From Oceanobacillus alkalisoli (lineage in GTDB: Bacteria > Bacillota > Bacilli > Bacillales > Amphibacillaceae), in contig NZ_JAKGBW010000001.1 in the NCBI RefSeq assembly GCF_021556485.1, forward strand, positions 310,001 to 374,000: a stretch of 64,000 nt of DNA, in the 5' to 3' direction. A program made the position numbers and the translations under genes. Under the pieces are notes generated by a model. The model saw nothing but the letters and a program-made list of their open reading frames with translations, was not told the DNA's origin and made no database searches. The first letter of the stretch is position 1; the number at the start of each line of letters is the position of its first letter. This document shows positions 43,459 to 54,101 of this stretch, piece after piece.

Positions 43459-43941
43459 ATGAAGACGCAAAATCCTTTGCTTGCTTACATATTAATTGGA
43501 ATTGGCGTGTTTTTTCTTTTGCGTGAATTGAAGCTGCCGATCATTACCGATTTTTATTCATGGCAAACATTTTTAATTATTATTGGGCTGGCCTTTTTAA
43601 TTCACAGTTACCGGTCCCGGAATTATGAACATATTTTTACCGGTGTTCTTATCCTCGGCATCGGCATCCATTTACATGGAGCAACGCATTATCACTTTTG
43701 GATCGACCATTGGGGAGTTTATTTGATCATAATTGGTTTAGCCTTTTTAATTCGCTATCTTAAAACGAAATCGGGCTTTCTGCCGGGCATTGCCTTTCTT
43801 GCTGTTGGTGTATTATTTATTTATTCAACCGCGTTTCATGCATATTTTTATTGGATATATGATGGAATCGCTCTGGCGGAAAGGTTTTGGCCAATTTTAC
43901 TGATTGTTCTAGGATTTGTCTTATTAAGAAAAGGGAAATAA
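43459..43941 (+). CDS. LiaI/LiaF-like transmembrane protein
   Basis: 160-residue protein with about five to six hydrophobic segments arranged in repeated pairs (LAYILIGIGVFFLLREL, FLIIIGLAFLIHSY, YLIIIGLAFLIRYL, ILLIVLGFVLLRKGK), the internal repeats typical of the LiaI-LiaF-like domain. Function unknown; relatives sense envelope stress. ATG at 43459 after AAAGGAGAAG. Divergent from hemA, converging on ysxC. Confidence 0.7.
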   Translation: MKTQNPLLAYILIGIGVFFLLRELKLPIITDFYSWQTFLIIIGLAFLIHSYRSRNYEHIFTGVLILGIGIHLHGATHYHFWIDHWGVYLIIIGLAFLIRYLKTKSGFLPGIAFLAVGVLFIYSTAFHAYFYWIYDGIALAERFWPILLIVLGFVLLRKGK

Positions 43942-43951
43942 ATTTGTTATT

Positions 43952-44012
43952 GAGGAATAGCCTCCTCTTTTCACGGATGTTGCTACCCGTAAAAAAAAGG
44001 AGGCAGTTCCTT
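43952..44012. terminator. bidirectional terminator between the LiaI-like gene and ysxC
   Basis: AGGAATAGCCTCCT pairs with AGGAGGCAGTTCCT around a loop that holds a second hairpin (ACGG.. CCGT) and an A-run. Confidence 0.75.
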
Positions 44013-44592
44013 AGAGAAATTGTTTAATCGCCTGCCATGCCTGTTCCTTCCCTTCTCCTGTTTCAGCTGAGAACGGAATAACAATATCTTCTGGTTCAAT
44101 TTCAAACGTATCTTTTGCAATCTTCACATGTTGATGTTGTCTCGATTTTTTCACTTTATCAAGTTTGGTCGCGATAATGATGACGGGAAGTTGATAATGC
44201 TTTAGATAGTCATACATTTGGACATCGGCATCTGTTGGTTCATGACGGACATCGCAAACGAGCACAACTGCTTTCAAGTTCTCTCTCTCTTGGAAATACT
44301 CATCCATCATCTTGCCCCATTTTTCTCTTTCTTTCTTGGATACCTTCGCATAGCCGTAGCCCGGCACATCTACAAAGTAAAAAGCTTCATTTAGTTTATA
44401 AAAATTCAATGTTTGTGTTTTTCCTGGTTTTTGTGACGTGCGAGCAAGATTTTTTCGGTTAATCAATGTATTAATAAATGATGATTTTCCGACATTCGAA
44501 CGTCCTGCTAAAGCAATTTCAGGTAAACCTTCCTCCGGGTATTGTTTTTTGCTGACCGCGCTAATTACGATTTCCGCTTGATTGATTTTCAT
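44011..44592 (-). CDS. ysxC: ribosome biogenesis GTPase YsxC/EngB
   Basis: Essential GTPase in late 50S assembly. G1 [13 protein letters not shown] near residue 30, switch [16 protein letters not shown], and ATKLDKV with PFSAETGEG. 193 residues. Its ATG overlaps the lonA stop by four bases, so it is coupled to lonA. Confidence 0.96.
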   Translation of the reverse strand: MKINQAEIVISAVSKKQYPEEGLPEIALAGRSNVGKSSFINTLINRKNLARTSQKPGKTQTLNFYKLNEAFYFVDVPGYGYAKVSKKEREKWGKMMDEYFQERENLKAVVLVCDVRHEPTDADVQMYDYLKHYQLPVIIIATKLDKVKKSRQHQHVKIAKDTFEIEPEDIVIPFSAETGEGKEQAWQAIKQFL

Positions 44593-46916
44593 TTTCTTTT
44601 TTCTTCCTCCACCAATGCGATTTCTAACACTTCATCCAAATGACTGACAGGGATAAATGTTAAATTCTGTTGTACGCTTTCTGGGATGGATGCGATATCC
44701 TTCTCATTTTCTTTAGGGATAATAATCGTCGTTAAACCAGCTCGGTGTGCACTTAATGACTTCTCTTTTAAACCGCCGATTGGAAGCACTCTTCCTCGCA
44801 ACGTTATCTCACCAGTCATCCCAACTTCTTTTCGTACAGCTCGACCTGTCAGTGATGAGACAAGTGCCGTTGCTATTGTAATCCCGGCAGATGGTCCGTC
44901 TTTTGGTGTGGCTCCTTCCGGCACATGGATATGAATATCAAACTTCTCATAAAAATCAGTTGGGATTTGCAGTTCTGCTGCACGGGAACGAACATAACTC
45001 GAGGCAGCTTGAGCAGACTCCTGCATTACTTCGCCTAGCTTACCCGTTAGGATTAATTTACCTTTTCCTGGATAATGGGACACTTCAATCGATAAAATAT
45101 CTCCACCTGCAGAAGTATAAGCAAGACCAGTCGCTGCGCCAACCTGATCCTCTGCTTCCATTAAACCGTAACGATATAATGGCTGCTCCAAGAAGTCCGT
45201 CAAATTCTTGACTGTGACTACTACTCGCTTTTTATCACCAGAAATAATGACCTTAGCGGCCTTACGACAAATTTTAGCAAGTTGTCTCTCTAAATTACGG
45301 ACACCTGCTTCCCGTGTATAGGTTCTTACCACTTGCAGGAGTGCTTCATCTCGGATTTGTAAATTAGACGACTTTAATCCATTTTCTTTAATTTGTTTCG
45401 GTAATAAATGTTCCTTTGCAATATGGAGCTTTTCCACTTCTGTATAACCAGAAAGCGAAATCAATTCCATTCGATCGAGTAATGGACCTGGAATACTATT
45501 CACATTATTAGCCGTTGCAACAAATAATACTTTCGATAAATCATATGTTTCTTCAATAAAATGATCACTATAATTATTGTTCTGCTCCGGGTCTAAGACT
45601 TCAAGCATTGCAGATGACGGGTCTCCCCGGAAGTCATTCGACATCTTATCAATTTCATCGAGTAAAAATACTGGATTGATTGTACCAGCTTTTTTCATTC
45701 CTTGGATAATCCGGCCTGGCATCGCACCAATATAAGTTCTCCTGTGGCCTCTAATTTCCGCTTCATCCCGAACTCCACCGAGGGAAACACGGACAAAACT
45801 CCGATTTACAGAACGGGCAATGGAACGTGCAAGTGATGTTTTTCCAACTCCGGGCGGACCAACTAGACAAAGGATTGGTCCTTTTAAGGAATTCGTTAAC
45901 TTTTGAACAGCTAAATATTCTAAGATACGTTCTTTAACTTTATCTAGTCCGTAATGACCTTCATTTAATACACTTTCAGCTTCATTAATATCAATTGTAT
46001 CTTGTGTTTGCTTCGTCCATGGCAAGTCTAATAGCCAATCCAAATAATTACGGATAACAGAACTCTCACCAGAACTTTGCGGTACTTTCTCATAGCGCGC
46101 TAACTCTTTAAGAGCAACTTCGTAAACATGTTCCGGCATATCGGATTCATCGATTTTTTCTCTTAACTCACTAACTTCGCCTGATTTACCATCCCGGTCA
46201 CCGAGCTCTTTCTGGATAGCTTTTAATTGTTCTCGCAAATAGTATTCTTTCTGGGTCTTTTCCATCGATGTCTTCACTCGTTCACCGATTTTCTTTTCAA
46301 TGCTTAATACTTTCTTTTCATTCGTAATTAAACGGATAATTTGTTGCATGCGCTCGGTTACATTCGACATTTCCAGTAATGCTTGCTTTTCTTTTAGTTT
46401 AATCGATAAATGAGAACTAATAATATCAGCAACCCGCGCTGGATCTTCCATATCTGCAACTGATTTAGCTGATGCACTGGATACTTTTCTGGAAAGCTTC
46501 GTATACTGCTCGAATTGCTCAAGCAATGCGCGCATAAGTGCTTCTTCTTCCGTCTGATCTTCGTGTACTTCTTCGAGCTGTGTAATTTCTACTATAAATT
46601 CATCTTTTTCATCGATTGTACGAACAATTTCATATCGATCAAGCCCTTCTACCAATACACGCAATGTACCGTTTGGCATTTTCAGCATTTGATTTACTTT
46701 TGCAAGGGTACCAATACGATAAATCTCATCTATTTTTGGATCATCAATGCTCGTCTTTTTCTGAGCAGCAAGAAATATAAGTTGATCATCAACCATTGCT
46801 TTCTCAAGTGCTGCAATCGACTTGTCTCTTCCAACATCCAAATGTAAAACCATGGATGGAAACACGATTAAACCTCGTAATGGCAGGAGGGGGATTTCTT
46901 TTATTTGGTTTACCAT
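44589..46916 (-). CDS. lonA: ATP-dependent protease LonA
   Basis: Cytoplasmic AAA+ serine protease. N-terminal substrate domain ([16 protein letters not shown]), coiled coil, Walker [14 protein letters not shown] near residue 355, Walker [11 protein letters not shown], and the Ser-Lys catalytic pair in PKDGPSAG and [10 protein letters not shown]. 775 residues from the ATG at 46916, behind GGAGGTCG, matching B. subtilis LonA (774). The second protease gene lonB, normally next, is absent. Confidence 0.97.
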   Translation of the reverse strand: MVNQIKEIPLLPLRGLIVFPSMVLHLDVGRDKSIAALEKAMVDDQLIFLAAQKKTSIDDPKIDEIYRIGTLAKVNQMLKMPNGTLRVLVEGLDRYEIVRTIDEKDEFIVEITQLEEVHEDQTEEEALMRALLEQFEQYTKLSRKVSSASAKSVADMEDPARVADIISSHLSIKLKEKQALLEMSNVTERMQQIIRLITNEKKVLSIEKKIGERVKTSMEKTQKEYYLREQLKAIQKELGDRDGKSGEVSELREKIDESDMPEHVYEVALKELARYEKVPQSSGESSVIRNYLDWLLDLPWTKQTQDTIDINEAESVLNEGHYGLDKVKERILEYLAVQKLTNSLKGPILCLVGPPGVGKTSLARSIARSVNRSFVRVSLGGVRDEAEIRGHRRTYIGAMPGRIIQGMKKAGTINPVFLLDEIDKMSNDFRGDPSSAMLEVLDPEQNNNYSDHFIEETYDLSKVLFVATANNVNSIPGPLLDRMELISLSGYTEVEKLHIAKEHLLPKQIKENGLKSSNLQIRDEALLQVVRTYTREAGVRNLERQLAKICRKAAKVIISGDKKRVVVTVKNLTDFLEQPLYRYGLMEAEDQVGAATGLAYTSAGGDILSIEVSHYPGKGKLILTGKLGEVMQESAQAASSYVRSRAAELQIPTDFYEKFDIHIHVPEGATPKDGPSAGITIATALVSSLTGRAVRKEVGMTGEITLRGRVLPIGGLKEKSLSAHRAGLTTIIIPKENEKDIASIPESVQQNLTFIPVSHLDEVLEIALVEEEKRK

Positions 46917-46987
46917 GATAACGACCTCCATAATGAATATGTACATGTATATATCAAATTGTTCTAATGAACATTAATAGTTAGTTT

Positions 46988-47103
46988 AATGAATTTCACA
47001 ATACATATTTAATGCTTCACCATCACCGTATGTAGTTGAGTTGATTCGTTCCCAACTACATATGGTGATGGAAAAGCCGACTCTGGTAATTATGAAATTC
47101 ATT
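46988..47103. repeat. 116-bp palindromic MITE-like element, copy 1
   Basis: Ends are inverted (AATGAATTTCA / TGAAATTCATT). The centre is a long hairpin, CATCACC.TATGTAGTTG..CAACTACATATGGTGATG. The reverse complement of the element at 51237-51352 matches it at all but a few bases. It lies in the lonA-clpX gap (46917-47273), which has no gene. No clear target duplication. Confidence 0.85.
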
Positions 47104-47181
47104 CAGTTGATTAATATTTGGTATCGGTGATTTACAAGTTGTAATAAATACTATTCCCCATTATCCCGTTTATACAAACAG

Positions 47182-47251
47182 AAATGGAGACTCGGTGCTA
47201 ATAGGCTCTTCAAACAGACGAGAGCATCTTTTAAGCAGCCGGTCTCCATTA
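47182..47251 (-). terminator. terminator-like hairpin after clpX
   Basis: AATGGAGAC.CGG.GCT and AGC.CCG.GTCTCCATT pair over about 17 bases with few mismatches, around a loop that may hold an inner hairpin; just after the clpX stop. Confidence 0.6.
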
Positions 47252-47273
47252 TCTTAAAATGTTCTAAATAATG

Positions 47274-48551
47274 TTATGCACTTTCTTTCGGTAATTTCTC
47301 ATTTCCTTCAATTACAGTACCGTCACGGAAAACAAGCTTAGGACTGCCATTTTCATCTTTCACCGTATCCTCTGTGATGATACATTTCGTGATATCTTCA
47401 CGGGATGGGAGCTCGAACATGACGTCCAGCACAATCCCTTCAATAATGGAACGCAAGCCCCGGGCCCCTGTCTTCCGTTCGATCGCTTTTCGGGCGATTT
47501 CACGTAAAGCAGATTCCTCCATCTCCAGTTCCACATCATCCATTTCAAATAGCTTCTCATATTGTTTAACGAGAGCATTTTTTGGTTTTGTAAGAATTTG
47601 GATAAGGGCATCCTCATCCAGTGGTGTTAAACTGGAAATAACCGGGATACGACCAATGAACTCTGGGATTAATCCATAACGAAGCAAGTCTTCTGGTAAA
47701 ATTTTGGAAAGCAGCTCCCCCATGTCCAGATCCTCTTGTTGTTCGTTTGCACCAAATCCAATTACTTTCTTGCCGAGACGACGTTTAATTACTTGATCAA
47801 TCCCGTCAAAAGCACCACCTACGATAAACAGGATGTTTGTCGTATCAATTTGGATGAACTCTTGATGTGGATGCTTCCGTCCTCCTTGTGGAGGTACACT
47901 TGCAACCGTCCCCTCAAGAATCTTAAGTAAGGCCTGCTGCACTCCTTCACCGGAGACATCTCTTGTAATCGATGGATTTTCAGATTTTCTTGCGACTTTA
48001 TCGATCTCATCGATATAAATAATTCCTTTTTCCGCTTTTTCTACATCATAATCTGCTGCCTGAATTAATTTAAGGAGGATGTTCTCCACATCTTCCCCTA
48101 CATAACCAGCTTCTGTAAGTGATGTAGCATCAGCCATTGCAAAAGGTACATTAATAATTCGCGCTAATGTTTGCGCTAGTAATGTTTTACCGCTTCCTGT
48201 CGGCCCGATTAGTGCGATGTTACTTTTCGCAAGTTCTACATCATCGGTTTTATTCATCGAGTTAACCCGTTTATAGTGGTTATAAACCGCTACAGATAGG
48301 CTTTTCTTCGCTTGATCTTGACCAATGACATAATCATCAAGTATTTCACAGATTTCTTTAGGTTTCGGAATTTCCGTAAATTCCATTGCGTCTTCCGAAC
48401 CGAGTTCTTCTTCTACAATTTCTGTACATAGTACAATACATTCATCACATATATAGACACCAGGTCCAGCAACTAATTTACGAACCTGTTCTTGATTCTT
48501 TCCACAAAAGGAGCATTTGAGTTGTCCTTTTTCTTCATTGAATTTAAACAT
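47274..48551 (-). CDS. clpX: ATP-dependent Clp protease ATP-binding subunit ClpX
   Basis: AAA+ unfoldase feeding ClpP. N-terminal zinc finger [14 protein letters not shown] (residues 12-40), Walker [15 protein letters not shown], Walker [10 protein letters not shown], the pore loop with GYVGEDVE, and the ClpP-contact loop with IGFGAN. 425 residues from the ATG at 48551 after AGGGGTG. Confidence 0.97.
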   Translation of the reverse strand: MFKFNEEKGQLKCSFCGKNQEQVRKLVAGPGVYICDECIVLCTEIVEEELGSEDAMEFTEIPKPKEICEILDDYVIGQDQAKKSLSVAVYNHYKRVNSMNKTDDVELAKSNIALIGPTGSGKTLLAQTLARIINVPFAMADATSLTEAGYVGEDVENILLKLIQAADYDVEKAEKGIIYIDEIDKVARKSENPSITRDVSGEGVQQALLKILEGTVASVPPQGGRKHPHQEFIQIDTTNILFIVGGAFDGIDQVIKRRLGKKVIGFGANEQQEDLDMGELLSKILPEDLLRYGLIPEFIGRIPVISSLTPLDEDALIQILTKPKNALVKQYEKLFEMDDVELEMEESALREIARKAIERKTGARGLRSIIEGIVLDVMFELPSREDITKCIITEDTVKDENGSPKLVFRDGTVIEGNEKLPKESA

Positions 48552-48756
48552 ATTTTCACCCCTATAGTTCATAAGAAAATTAAATTTCCTGACTTAATTA
48601 TAGCAATCATATCAGATACGAATTAAAAAACAAAACGATAAACCTTGCAACATAATATCTGCTTTAAATAATACCATATAACTTATCTATATGTCAGATA
48701 GCAACTGTTAAGTCAGAGAAATATGAATTAATCCGCTGTCCGGTTCGGTTATATAG

Positions 48757-48788
48757 AAACAAGGTGCGAGGGAATTCGCACCTTGTTC
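48757..48788 (-). terminator. terminator after tig
   Basis: Perfect stem AACAAGGTGCGA / TCGCACCTTGTT with a six-base loop; it separates tig from clpX. Confidence 0.8.
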
Positions 48789-48815
48789 GTGTTGGATTGT
48801 CTTTTCTCGTGATGA

Positions 48816-50105
48816 TTAGTTAGCTGCTTTGCTGTGTTCCACTAATAGGTCGATTGCTTTTCTTATTTTGAGATCATTTTGGATTGTTTCTGTGTTTCCG
48901 CCAAGAATTTGGACGAGTTGGTCTTTTTCAACACCATACATGCCAGCCATCTTATCAATCTCTTCATCCACTTCTTCTTCAGTTGCTTCAAGATTTTCTG
49001 CATTTGCAATTGCTTCAAGTGTCAAGCTCGTTTTCACTCGTTTAGCTGCATCTTCTTTCATTTGTTCTCTTAATGCCTCTTCATCCTGACCAGAGAACTG
49101 GGAATACATTTCTAATGTCATTCCTTGCATTTGTAGACGCTGTTCGAATTCAGCAAGCATTTGTTCCAATTCATTTTCAACCATTGCATCTGGAATATCA
49201 ACCTCTACATTATCAGATGCTTTTTCAATTAGGCTTTCACGTTTTGCAGTGTCTGCTGCTTGTGTTCTTTCTTCCAGCATTTGTTCTTTTTTCTTCGTTT
49301 TGAATTCATCTAATGTTTCAACTTCATCATCAACGTCTTTTGCGAATTCATCATCAAGCTCTGGAAGTTCTTTTGCTTTTACTTCATGAATTTTAACTTT
49401 AAATGTTGCTTCTTTACCAGCTAGGTCTTCTGCATGGTATTCTTCCGGGAAGGTAACATCAATTTCCGTCTCTTCTCCTGGTTTCTTACCGACTAATTTC
49501 TCTTCAAATCCAGGAATGAATTGACCAGAACCAATTTCCAGGCTATGGTTTTCACCTTTCCCACCTTCGAATGCTTCACCATCTGTGAATCCTTCAAAGT
49601 CGATGACAACTGTATCGCCATCTGCAATTTCTCCTTCTTCTTTCACAACAAGCTCTGCATGCTGCTCTTGAAGGCTTTTCAACTCATTATCCAGATCTTC
49701 CTCTGTTACTTCAACAGATTCTTCTTCCACTTCAAGGCCTTTATATTCGCCTAAAGTAACTTCAGGCTTCACTTCAACCTCTGCAGTGAAGATCAATGTT
49801 TTACCTTTTTCGATTTGTTCGATATCAACACTCGGCTGTACGATTGGAAAAATGTCCGCTTCGTCCACCGCTTTCGAATAAGCTTCCGGTAGTACAATAT
49901 CTACAGCATCCTGATAAAGGGATTCTACTCCGAAACGCTGTTCAAATAATCCGCGTGGAATTCTTCCTTTACGGAAACCTGGTAATTGTACATCTTTCAC
50001 TACTTTTTTAAACGCTTGATCTAATGCTTGATCAAATTCTTCAGCAGGAACTTCAAATGTCAAAATTCCTTTATTTCCTTCTTGTTTTTCCCATTTCGCT
50101 GTCAT
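48816..50105 (-). CDS. tig: trigger factor
   Basis: Ribosome-bound chaperone and peptidyl-prolyl isomerase. Ribosome-binding loop GFRKGRIPR near residue 45, PPIase domain at about 150-245 ([20 protein letters not shown]), and the helical C-terminal chaperone arms. 429 residues. ATG at 50105 after GGAGGTAATC. Own terminator. Confidence 0.97.
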   Translation of the reverse strand: MTAKWEKQEGNKGILTFEVPAEEFDQALDQAFKKVVKDVQLPGFRKGRIPRGLFEQRFGVESLYQDAVDIVLPEAYSKAVDEADIFPIVQPSVDIEQIEKGKTLIFTAEVEVKPEVTLGEYKGLEVEEESVEVTEEDLDNELKSLQEQHAELVVKEEGEIADGDTVVIDFEGFTDGEAFEGGKGENHSLEIGSGQFIPGFEEKLVGKKPGEETEIDVTFPEEYHAEDLAGKEATFKVKIHEVKAKELPELDDEFAKDVDDEVETLDEFKTKKKEQMLEERTQAADTAKRESLIEKASDNVEVDIPDAMVENELEQMLAEFEQRLQMQGMTLEMYSQFSGQDEEALREQMKEDAAKRVKTSLTLEAIANAENLEATEEEVDEEIDKMAGMYGVEKDQLVQILGGNTETIQNDLKIRKAIDLLVEHSKAAN

Positions 50106-50220
50106 AATTGATTACCTCCAACATCTATTGTTTAACTTAATAATACATTTAAGGGTTAATTTTCATTTTTTACAACTCAATCATTATACCATAACTTAGA
50201 GGTCTTTCAAGCATTTGTAC

Positions 50221-51189
50221 CTAATCCTCAATAATACTTGCATATAATAGATCGGTTGTCTTAATTTCTTGGATATACTTATCTACCTCTGCTCGTTCTT
50301 GCTCAGGAACGGCAATGTTTAAATAGTCGTTCCCAATCTGTAGTAATGCCTCTGCGATATAAGGTGATTCATCAAGTGATGGTGCAATTGGATAGAGCGC
50401 GTAAAGATAGTGCCCTAAAAGCGTATTCATCACTTCATACAATGACGGATTGCTTTGCTCCGCTTCTTTGATCCGGGAAGCAATTTCTTTAGCGATTGCA
50501 CTTTCATTTATTTCCGGTGTTTCACTTGGTGTCGCCTTCATTTTGATGCCAAACTTATGTACTTCTATCGACTTTGTTATTCCTATTCGTTTCATCCAAA
50601 GATAGATGGACGTTTTAACTAACGGATGGATATGTTCATCAACAAGCAGCGAGATTACTTTCTCGTTTGGCTGGATCGTCGTTTTACTAAGCTTATTTAC
50701 GAGTCTCCATTGTTCAATGTGGTTATCTTGGTGCACAGCATCAAAGAGCGCATCTAAGTAAATATTCGAACGTTCTAATTCCACATTCAGCCGCATTTTT
50801 TCACTCATCGAGTAAAGTTGTTTGAATGGTTCTTTCAATTGGTTCGGTACATTGCCGCTCTCTAATTCCACTGCCACGACATCAATCAATGCATCATATT
50901 GATCCGTTTGAAATAATAAAGTTAAATAAATATGTATGTACTGGTAATAATAGGAATCTTTTTCTTCTATTAATGACTCACAGAGTTCCTGTGCTTCCAC
51001 GTAACGCTCCAGCTCCATTAAGCAAATTAATTTCCCGGTGTAAATTTCATGATTTTTTACATCATAGCTTAATAGGTTGTCTAATTTCTCCAAAGCTTCC
51101 TCGAATTTCTTTTCTTTAATTGCTGCAACACTTTCTTCTTCTAGTACTTTTTGCCATTTTGGAAACAAAATAATATTTCCAGGTTTCAT
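50221..51189 (-). CDS. ysoA: TPR-like protein YsoA
   Basis: 322-residue, mostly helical protein with TPR-like units (e.g. AAIKEKKFEEALEKLDNLLSYD at about 22-45, then ELERYVEAQELCESLIE). It matches B. subtilis YsoA in type and place, directly upstream of tig. Function unknown; TPR repeats imply protein contacts. ATG at 51189 after GAGGTGACCTGAGG. Confidence 0.78.
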   Translation of the reverse strand: MKPGNIILFPKWQKVLEEESVAAIKEKKFEEALEKLDNLLSYDVKNHEIYTGKLICLMELERYVEAQELCESLIEEKDSYYYQYIHIYLTLLFQTDQYDALIDVVAVELESGNVPNQLKEPFKQLYSMSEKMRLNVELERSNIYLDALFDAVHQDNHIEQWRLVNKLSKTTIQPNEKVISLLVDEHIHPLVKTSIYLWMKRIGITKSIEVHKFGIKMKATPSETPEINESAIAKEIASRIKEAEQSNPSLYEVMNTLLGHYLYALYPIAPSLDESPYIAEALLQIGNDYLNIAVPEQERAEVDKYIQEIKTTDLLYASIIED

Positions 51190-51236
51190 TTTCCTCAGGT
51201 CACCTCCTCCTTTTGTTTCAATTTTTTATGAGCTTG

Positions 51237-51352
51237 AATGAATTTCATAATTACCAAAGTCGGCTTTTCCATCACCATATGTAGTTGGGATCGAACCAAC
51301 TCAACTACATATGGTGATGGTGAAGCATTAAATACGTATTATGAAATTCATT
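51237..51352. repeat. 116-bp palindromic MITE-like element, copy 2 (inverted)
   Basis: Same element as at 46988, in the opposite orientation and of equal length, flanked by AGCTT on both sides (possible 5-bp target duplication). In the 51190-51732 gap together with the family B repeat. Confidence 0.85.
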
Positions 51353-51507
51353 AAGCTTAACTTAATAAATAGTTTTACCCTTCCTATTAAATATGAAACA
51401 TGAAGAAAGAGAAAAAAGCAGCCTTTTCTATCCTCTGCTACGGTTTATTCCGTTCATTCAATCGAGGGGTTGCTTCATCTGGTTCGTTCGTCAAGCAAAT
51501 AGATAAA

Positions 51508-51640
51508 GTAAAACTTCAATCCGTGGGGTTTTTCTTCATCCCCACGGATTGTTAGTTGAACGAACCTTAGGTGTTAGCTCTCGTTTCTTCCCACCTTAAC
51601 TTGCTAGATTGAGCGGAAGTTTTGAGGTGGGAGTTTTACG
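51508..51640 (+). repeat. two-hairpin dispersed repeat, family B, copy 1
   Basis: GTAAAACTT..AGTTTTAC outer repeats. Hairpin 1: CAATCCGTGGGG / CCCCACGGATTG. Then GTTAGTTGAACGAACCTTAGG. Hairpin 2: CCCACCTTAACTT / AAGTTTTGAGGTGGG. Copies at 56946 (reverse) and 62896 share sequence and structure. The rest of the gap (51353-51507) shows nothing I can assign. Confidence 0.8.
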
Positions 51641-51684
51641 GATACTTACACCGGGATAAAAGTATATATATCCTATCATAATAC

Positions 51685-51721
51685 AAAAGAGAAACCTAAA
51701 ACAAGTTAGGTTTCTCTTTTG
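51685..51721 (-). terminator. terminator of the tRNA pair
   Basis: Perfect stem AAAAGAGAAACCTAA / TTAGGTTTCTCTTTT with a six-base loop. Confidence 0.9.
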
Positions 51722-51732
51722 TTGTCTGAAAG

Positions 51733-51806
51733 TGTCCCAAGTAGGATTCGAACCTACGGCCTACAGCTTAGAAGGCTGTTGCTCTATCCAGCTGAGCTAT
51801 TGGGAC
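51733..51806 (-). tRNA. tRNA-Arg (anticodon TCT)
   Basis: 74 nt. Acceptor stem GTCCCAA / TTGGGAC, D arm GCTCAGCTGGATAGAGC, anticodon loop CTTCTAA, T arm GTAGGTTCGAATCCTAC, discriminator A. CCA is not encoded. It lies four bases after tRNA-Gly and is read from the same promoter. Confidence 0.97.
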
Positions 51807-51810
51807 ATGG

Positions 51811-51881
51811 AGCGGGTGAAGGGAATCGAACCCTCATCATCAGCTTGGAAGGCTGAGGTTTTACCACTAAACTACACCCGC
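51811..51881 (-). tRNA. tRNA-Gly (anticodon TCC)
   Basis: 71 nt. Acceptor stem GCGGGTG / CACCCGC, anticodon loop CTTCCAA, T arm with GGTTCGATTCC, discriminator T. CCA is not encoded. First of the two-tRNA transcript. Confidence 0.97.
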
Positions 51882-51950
51882 AGATTTCTTTTTTATTTAG
51901 TTTTAAGTGGTCATTATGTAAAATATATGTTTTAAAAGCGAACAAGTTTT

Positions 51951-51978
51951 ATTATAGCAGTTTTGCATTAAATGTCAA
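51951..51978 (-). promoter_or_regulatory. sigma-A promoter of the tRNA-Gly/tRNA-Arg transcript
   Basis: Consensus TTGACA at 51978-51973 and TATAAT at 51956-51951 on the minus strand, with a 16-base spacer. Confidence 0.85.
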
Positions 51979-51989
51979 TATTTTTTTGA

Positions 51990-52027
51990 AAAAAGCTTGC
52001 TGAGAAAAAATATCCTCTCAGCAAGCA
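51990..52027 (-). terminator. terminator after ysnB
   Basis: GCTTGCTGAG / CTCAGCAAGC perfect stem, followed by TTTTTTC on the minus strand. Confidence 0.9.
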
Positions 52028-52036
52028 CTTGATAGA

Positions 52037-52549
52037 TTAAGCCTTTACTGGATAATCCAGCGCAGGATAATGCTCACCAGATAGTGTGTAAAATGTAGCA
52101 GATATAGCTTTATCGGAATCCCATTCTAAAATAGCATAAGTTTTCTCCCGCATCCCACCTCTTGGCTGGAAGATACTGCCTGGATTAATAAATAGTTGTT
52201 CCCCTTCCTGAGCAGCGCCAGCTACATGGGTATGTCCAAAACAAACGACATCAGCGTCTGCTTCTCTTGCCCGCAAGGAAAGAGCGGTCAAACCATAGTT
52301 CACCTTATGCAGATGGCCATGGACAATCAGGAAATTCAATCCATCTATTTCCAATGTTTGTTCATTCGGATAGCGATTGTCAAAATCACAATTTCCAGCG
52401 ACTTTATAAAACCCATCCAATGGACCGGAGTCGATATCAAGCTCAGAGTCTCCGCAATGAATGCGGTAATTGACCTCGTGTCTTTCCTTTATTTCCGATA
52501 GTTCCTCTGTAAGTCCATGACTATCACTAACAATCAAAATTTTCGTCAT
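52037..52549 (-). CDS. ysnB: metallophosphoesterase, YfcE/MJ0936 family (YsnB)
   Basis: Predicted binuclear-metal phosphodiesterase (170 residues). Metal-binding motifs: VSDSHG near residue 8, HCGDSELD, GNCD, VHGHLHKV and FGHTHVA. Substrate unknown. ATG at 52549 follows AAAGGGAGATG; the upstream extension is not conserved. Last gene of gerM-rph-rdgB-ysnB. Confidence 0.9.
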   Translation of the reverse strand: MTKILIVSDSHGLTEELSEIKERHEVNYRIHCGDSELDIDSGPLDGFYKVAGNCDFDNRYPNEQTLEIDGLNFLIVHGHLHKVNYGLTALSLRAREADADVVCFGHTHVAGAAQEGEQLFINPGSIFQPRGGMREKTYAILEWDSDKAISATFYTLSGEHYPALDYPVKA

Positions 52550-52594
52550 GCTGCATCTCCCTTTCTGCTTATCCTTTTTCATGTAAGGAGAGTT

Positions 52595-53200
52595 TTACTT
52601 ATGCTCAACTAGCTTGTCCCAGTTCTCCAATTGCTTTATCGCGTTACTCCGGTGGCTGATTTGATTTTTTTCACTAGCACTCAACTCTGCCATCGTTTGT
52701 TGATAGCCGTTAGGGATAAACAATGGATCATAGCCAAATCCATTTTTCCCATGAGGAGCAACAGAAATTTCACCTTCACAAGTACCTTCATAAAATTTTG
52801 TTTTTTCCCCGGGAATTGCTATTGCAAGTACACAGACAAATCTTGCTGTTCGTTCAGCTTGCGGAACATCCTGCAGTTTCTGTAGCAGCTTTTGATTATT
52901 TGCTTCGTCACTCTTATCTTCTCCTGCGTAGCGAGCAGAATATATACCTGGTGCACCGTCCAGCGCATCCACAACAAGCCCTGAGTCATCTGCGAGAACA
53001 GGGCGATTCAGCATTTCTGCAATCTGTTCTGCTTTTAGTGCCGCATTCTCTGCAAAGCTATTGCCGGTCTCTTCAATATCTGGAAGTTGTTGCTCGGCAA
53101 TATCCAATAATGACTGCACGTTTACACCATAGGGCTGAAAGAAATCAATAAACTCTTTGACTTTCCCTTGATTCCGAGTCGCGATAATGATTTCTTTCAT
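52595..53200 (-). CDS. rdgB: XTP/dITP diphosphatase (Ham1/RdgB)
   Basis: Hydrolyses non-standard purine nucleotides such as dITP and XTP to keep them out of DNA. Seen: IATRNQGKVKEF, ENAALKAE, VLADDSGLVVDALDGAPGI, FGYDPLFIP and SHRSNA. 201 residues; B. subtilis ysnA. It starts directly after the rph stop, so the two are coupled. Confidence 0.96.
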   Translation of the reverse strand: MKEIIIATRNQGKVKEFIDFFQPYGVNVQSLLDIAEQQLPDIEETGNSFAENAALKAEQIAEMLNRPVLADDSGLVVDALDGAPGIYSARYAGEDKSDEANNQKLLQKLQDVPQAERTARFVCVLAIAIPGEKTKFYEGTCEGEISVAPHGKNGFGYDPLFIPNGYQQTMAELSASEKNQISHRSNAIKQLENWDKLVEHK

Positions 53201-53968
53201 TTAATTCCTCTCTCCTTGTGGTGCTTTGGTACTTTCAATTGCTTCTCCAAGTTCACCCAATATCTCTTTCTGTAATTCAAATAGCTGTTGCAAGCCTTCA
53301 TCTGCTAAGCTAAGCATCGTGAAAAGCTCATTCTTCGAAAATGTAGCCTCTTCTCCAGTACCTTGGATTTCTACAAATTCACCTTTCCCGGTCATTACAA
53401 TATTCATGTCTACATTTGCTTCTGCATCTTCTTCATAGTTTAAATCGAGAATCGCTTCACCTGATGATAATATTCCAACAGATGTCGCTGCTAAATAATC
53501 TTTTACAGGCAAAGATTTAATCTGTTTTTTTTCCACTAAAGTTCCAAGTGCAAGTGTCATTGCAACAAATGCTCCGGTAATGGAAGCAGTTCTTGTCCCA
53601 CCGTCTGCCTGAATAACGTCACAGTCCACCCATACTGTGCGCTCACCAAATCCTTCCAAATCAACAACAGAACGTAAAGCCCGTCCAATAAGGCGCTGGA
53701 TTTCCATCGTTCGTCCTGTCACTTTACCTTTTGAGGATTCTCGGATATTCCGCTTTTCTGTAGCCCGCGGCAGCATCGCGTATTCGGCAGTAATCCAGCC
53801 TTTACCTTGTCCTCTCATAAAGGGGGGTACTCTATCCTCTACACTTGCATTACAGATTACTTTTGTATTCCCCACTTCAATCAGCACTGAACCTTCCGGA
53901 TGCATAATATAATCTTTTTCCATTTTAATAGGTCTTAATTCATTTATTTTTCTACCATCATTTCTCAT
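53201..53968 (-). CDS. rph: ribonuclease PH
   Basis: Phosphate-dependent 3' exoribonuclease trimming tRNA ends. Seen: [60 protein letters not shown]. 255 residues from the ATG at 53968, nine bases after AGGAGG. The open frame runs up to 54175 into the end of gerM, but that part is not conserved. Confidence 0.97.
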   Translation of the reverse strand: MRNDGRKINELRPIKMEKDYIMHPEGSVLIEVGNTKVICNASVEDRVPPFMRGQGKGWITAEYAMLPRATEKRNIRESSKGKVTGRTMEIQRLIGRALRSVVDLEGFGERTVWVDCDVIQADGGTRTASITGAFVAMTLALGTLVEKKQIKSLPVKDYLAATSVGILSSGEAILDLNYEEDAEANVDMNIVMTGKGEFVEIQGTGEEATFSKNELFTMLSLADEGLQQLFELQKEILGELGEAIESTKAPQGERN

Positions 53969-54062
53969 GTGAAAAATCCTCCTCACTCGTCGAATTAAGC
54001 TTACCATACTTTTCCCGAAAGAAAAATCATCATCCCTACAAAAGTTGCATGTAGCATAAAAC

Positions 54063-54094
54063 AAAAAGAAGCTAGGACATGGCCCCAGCTTCGA
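54063..54094 (-). terminator. terminator after gerM
   Basis: GAAGCTGGGG / CCTAGCTTC-type stem followed by TTTTTG on the minus strand. Confidence 0.7.
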
Positions 54095-54101
54095 ATTTTT
54101 A

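Noticed and set aside
46937-46956. ATATGTACATGTATAT palindrome before lonA
   Set aside because: Short, imperfect and AT-rich; no CtsR (GGTCAAA direct repeat) or CIRCE match, so it is not reported as an operator.
51190-51732. CRISPR array or attachment site at the tRNA genes
   Set aside because: Repeats here are palindromic and not evenly spaced, and there is no integrase or duplicated tRNA end nearby.
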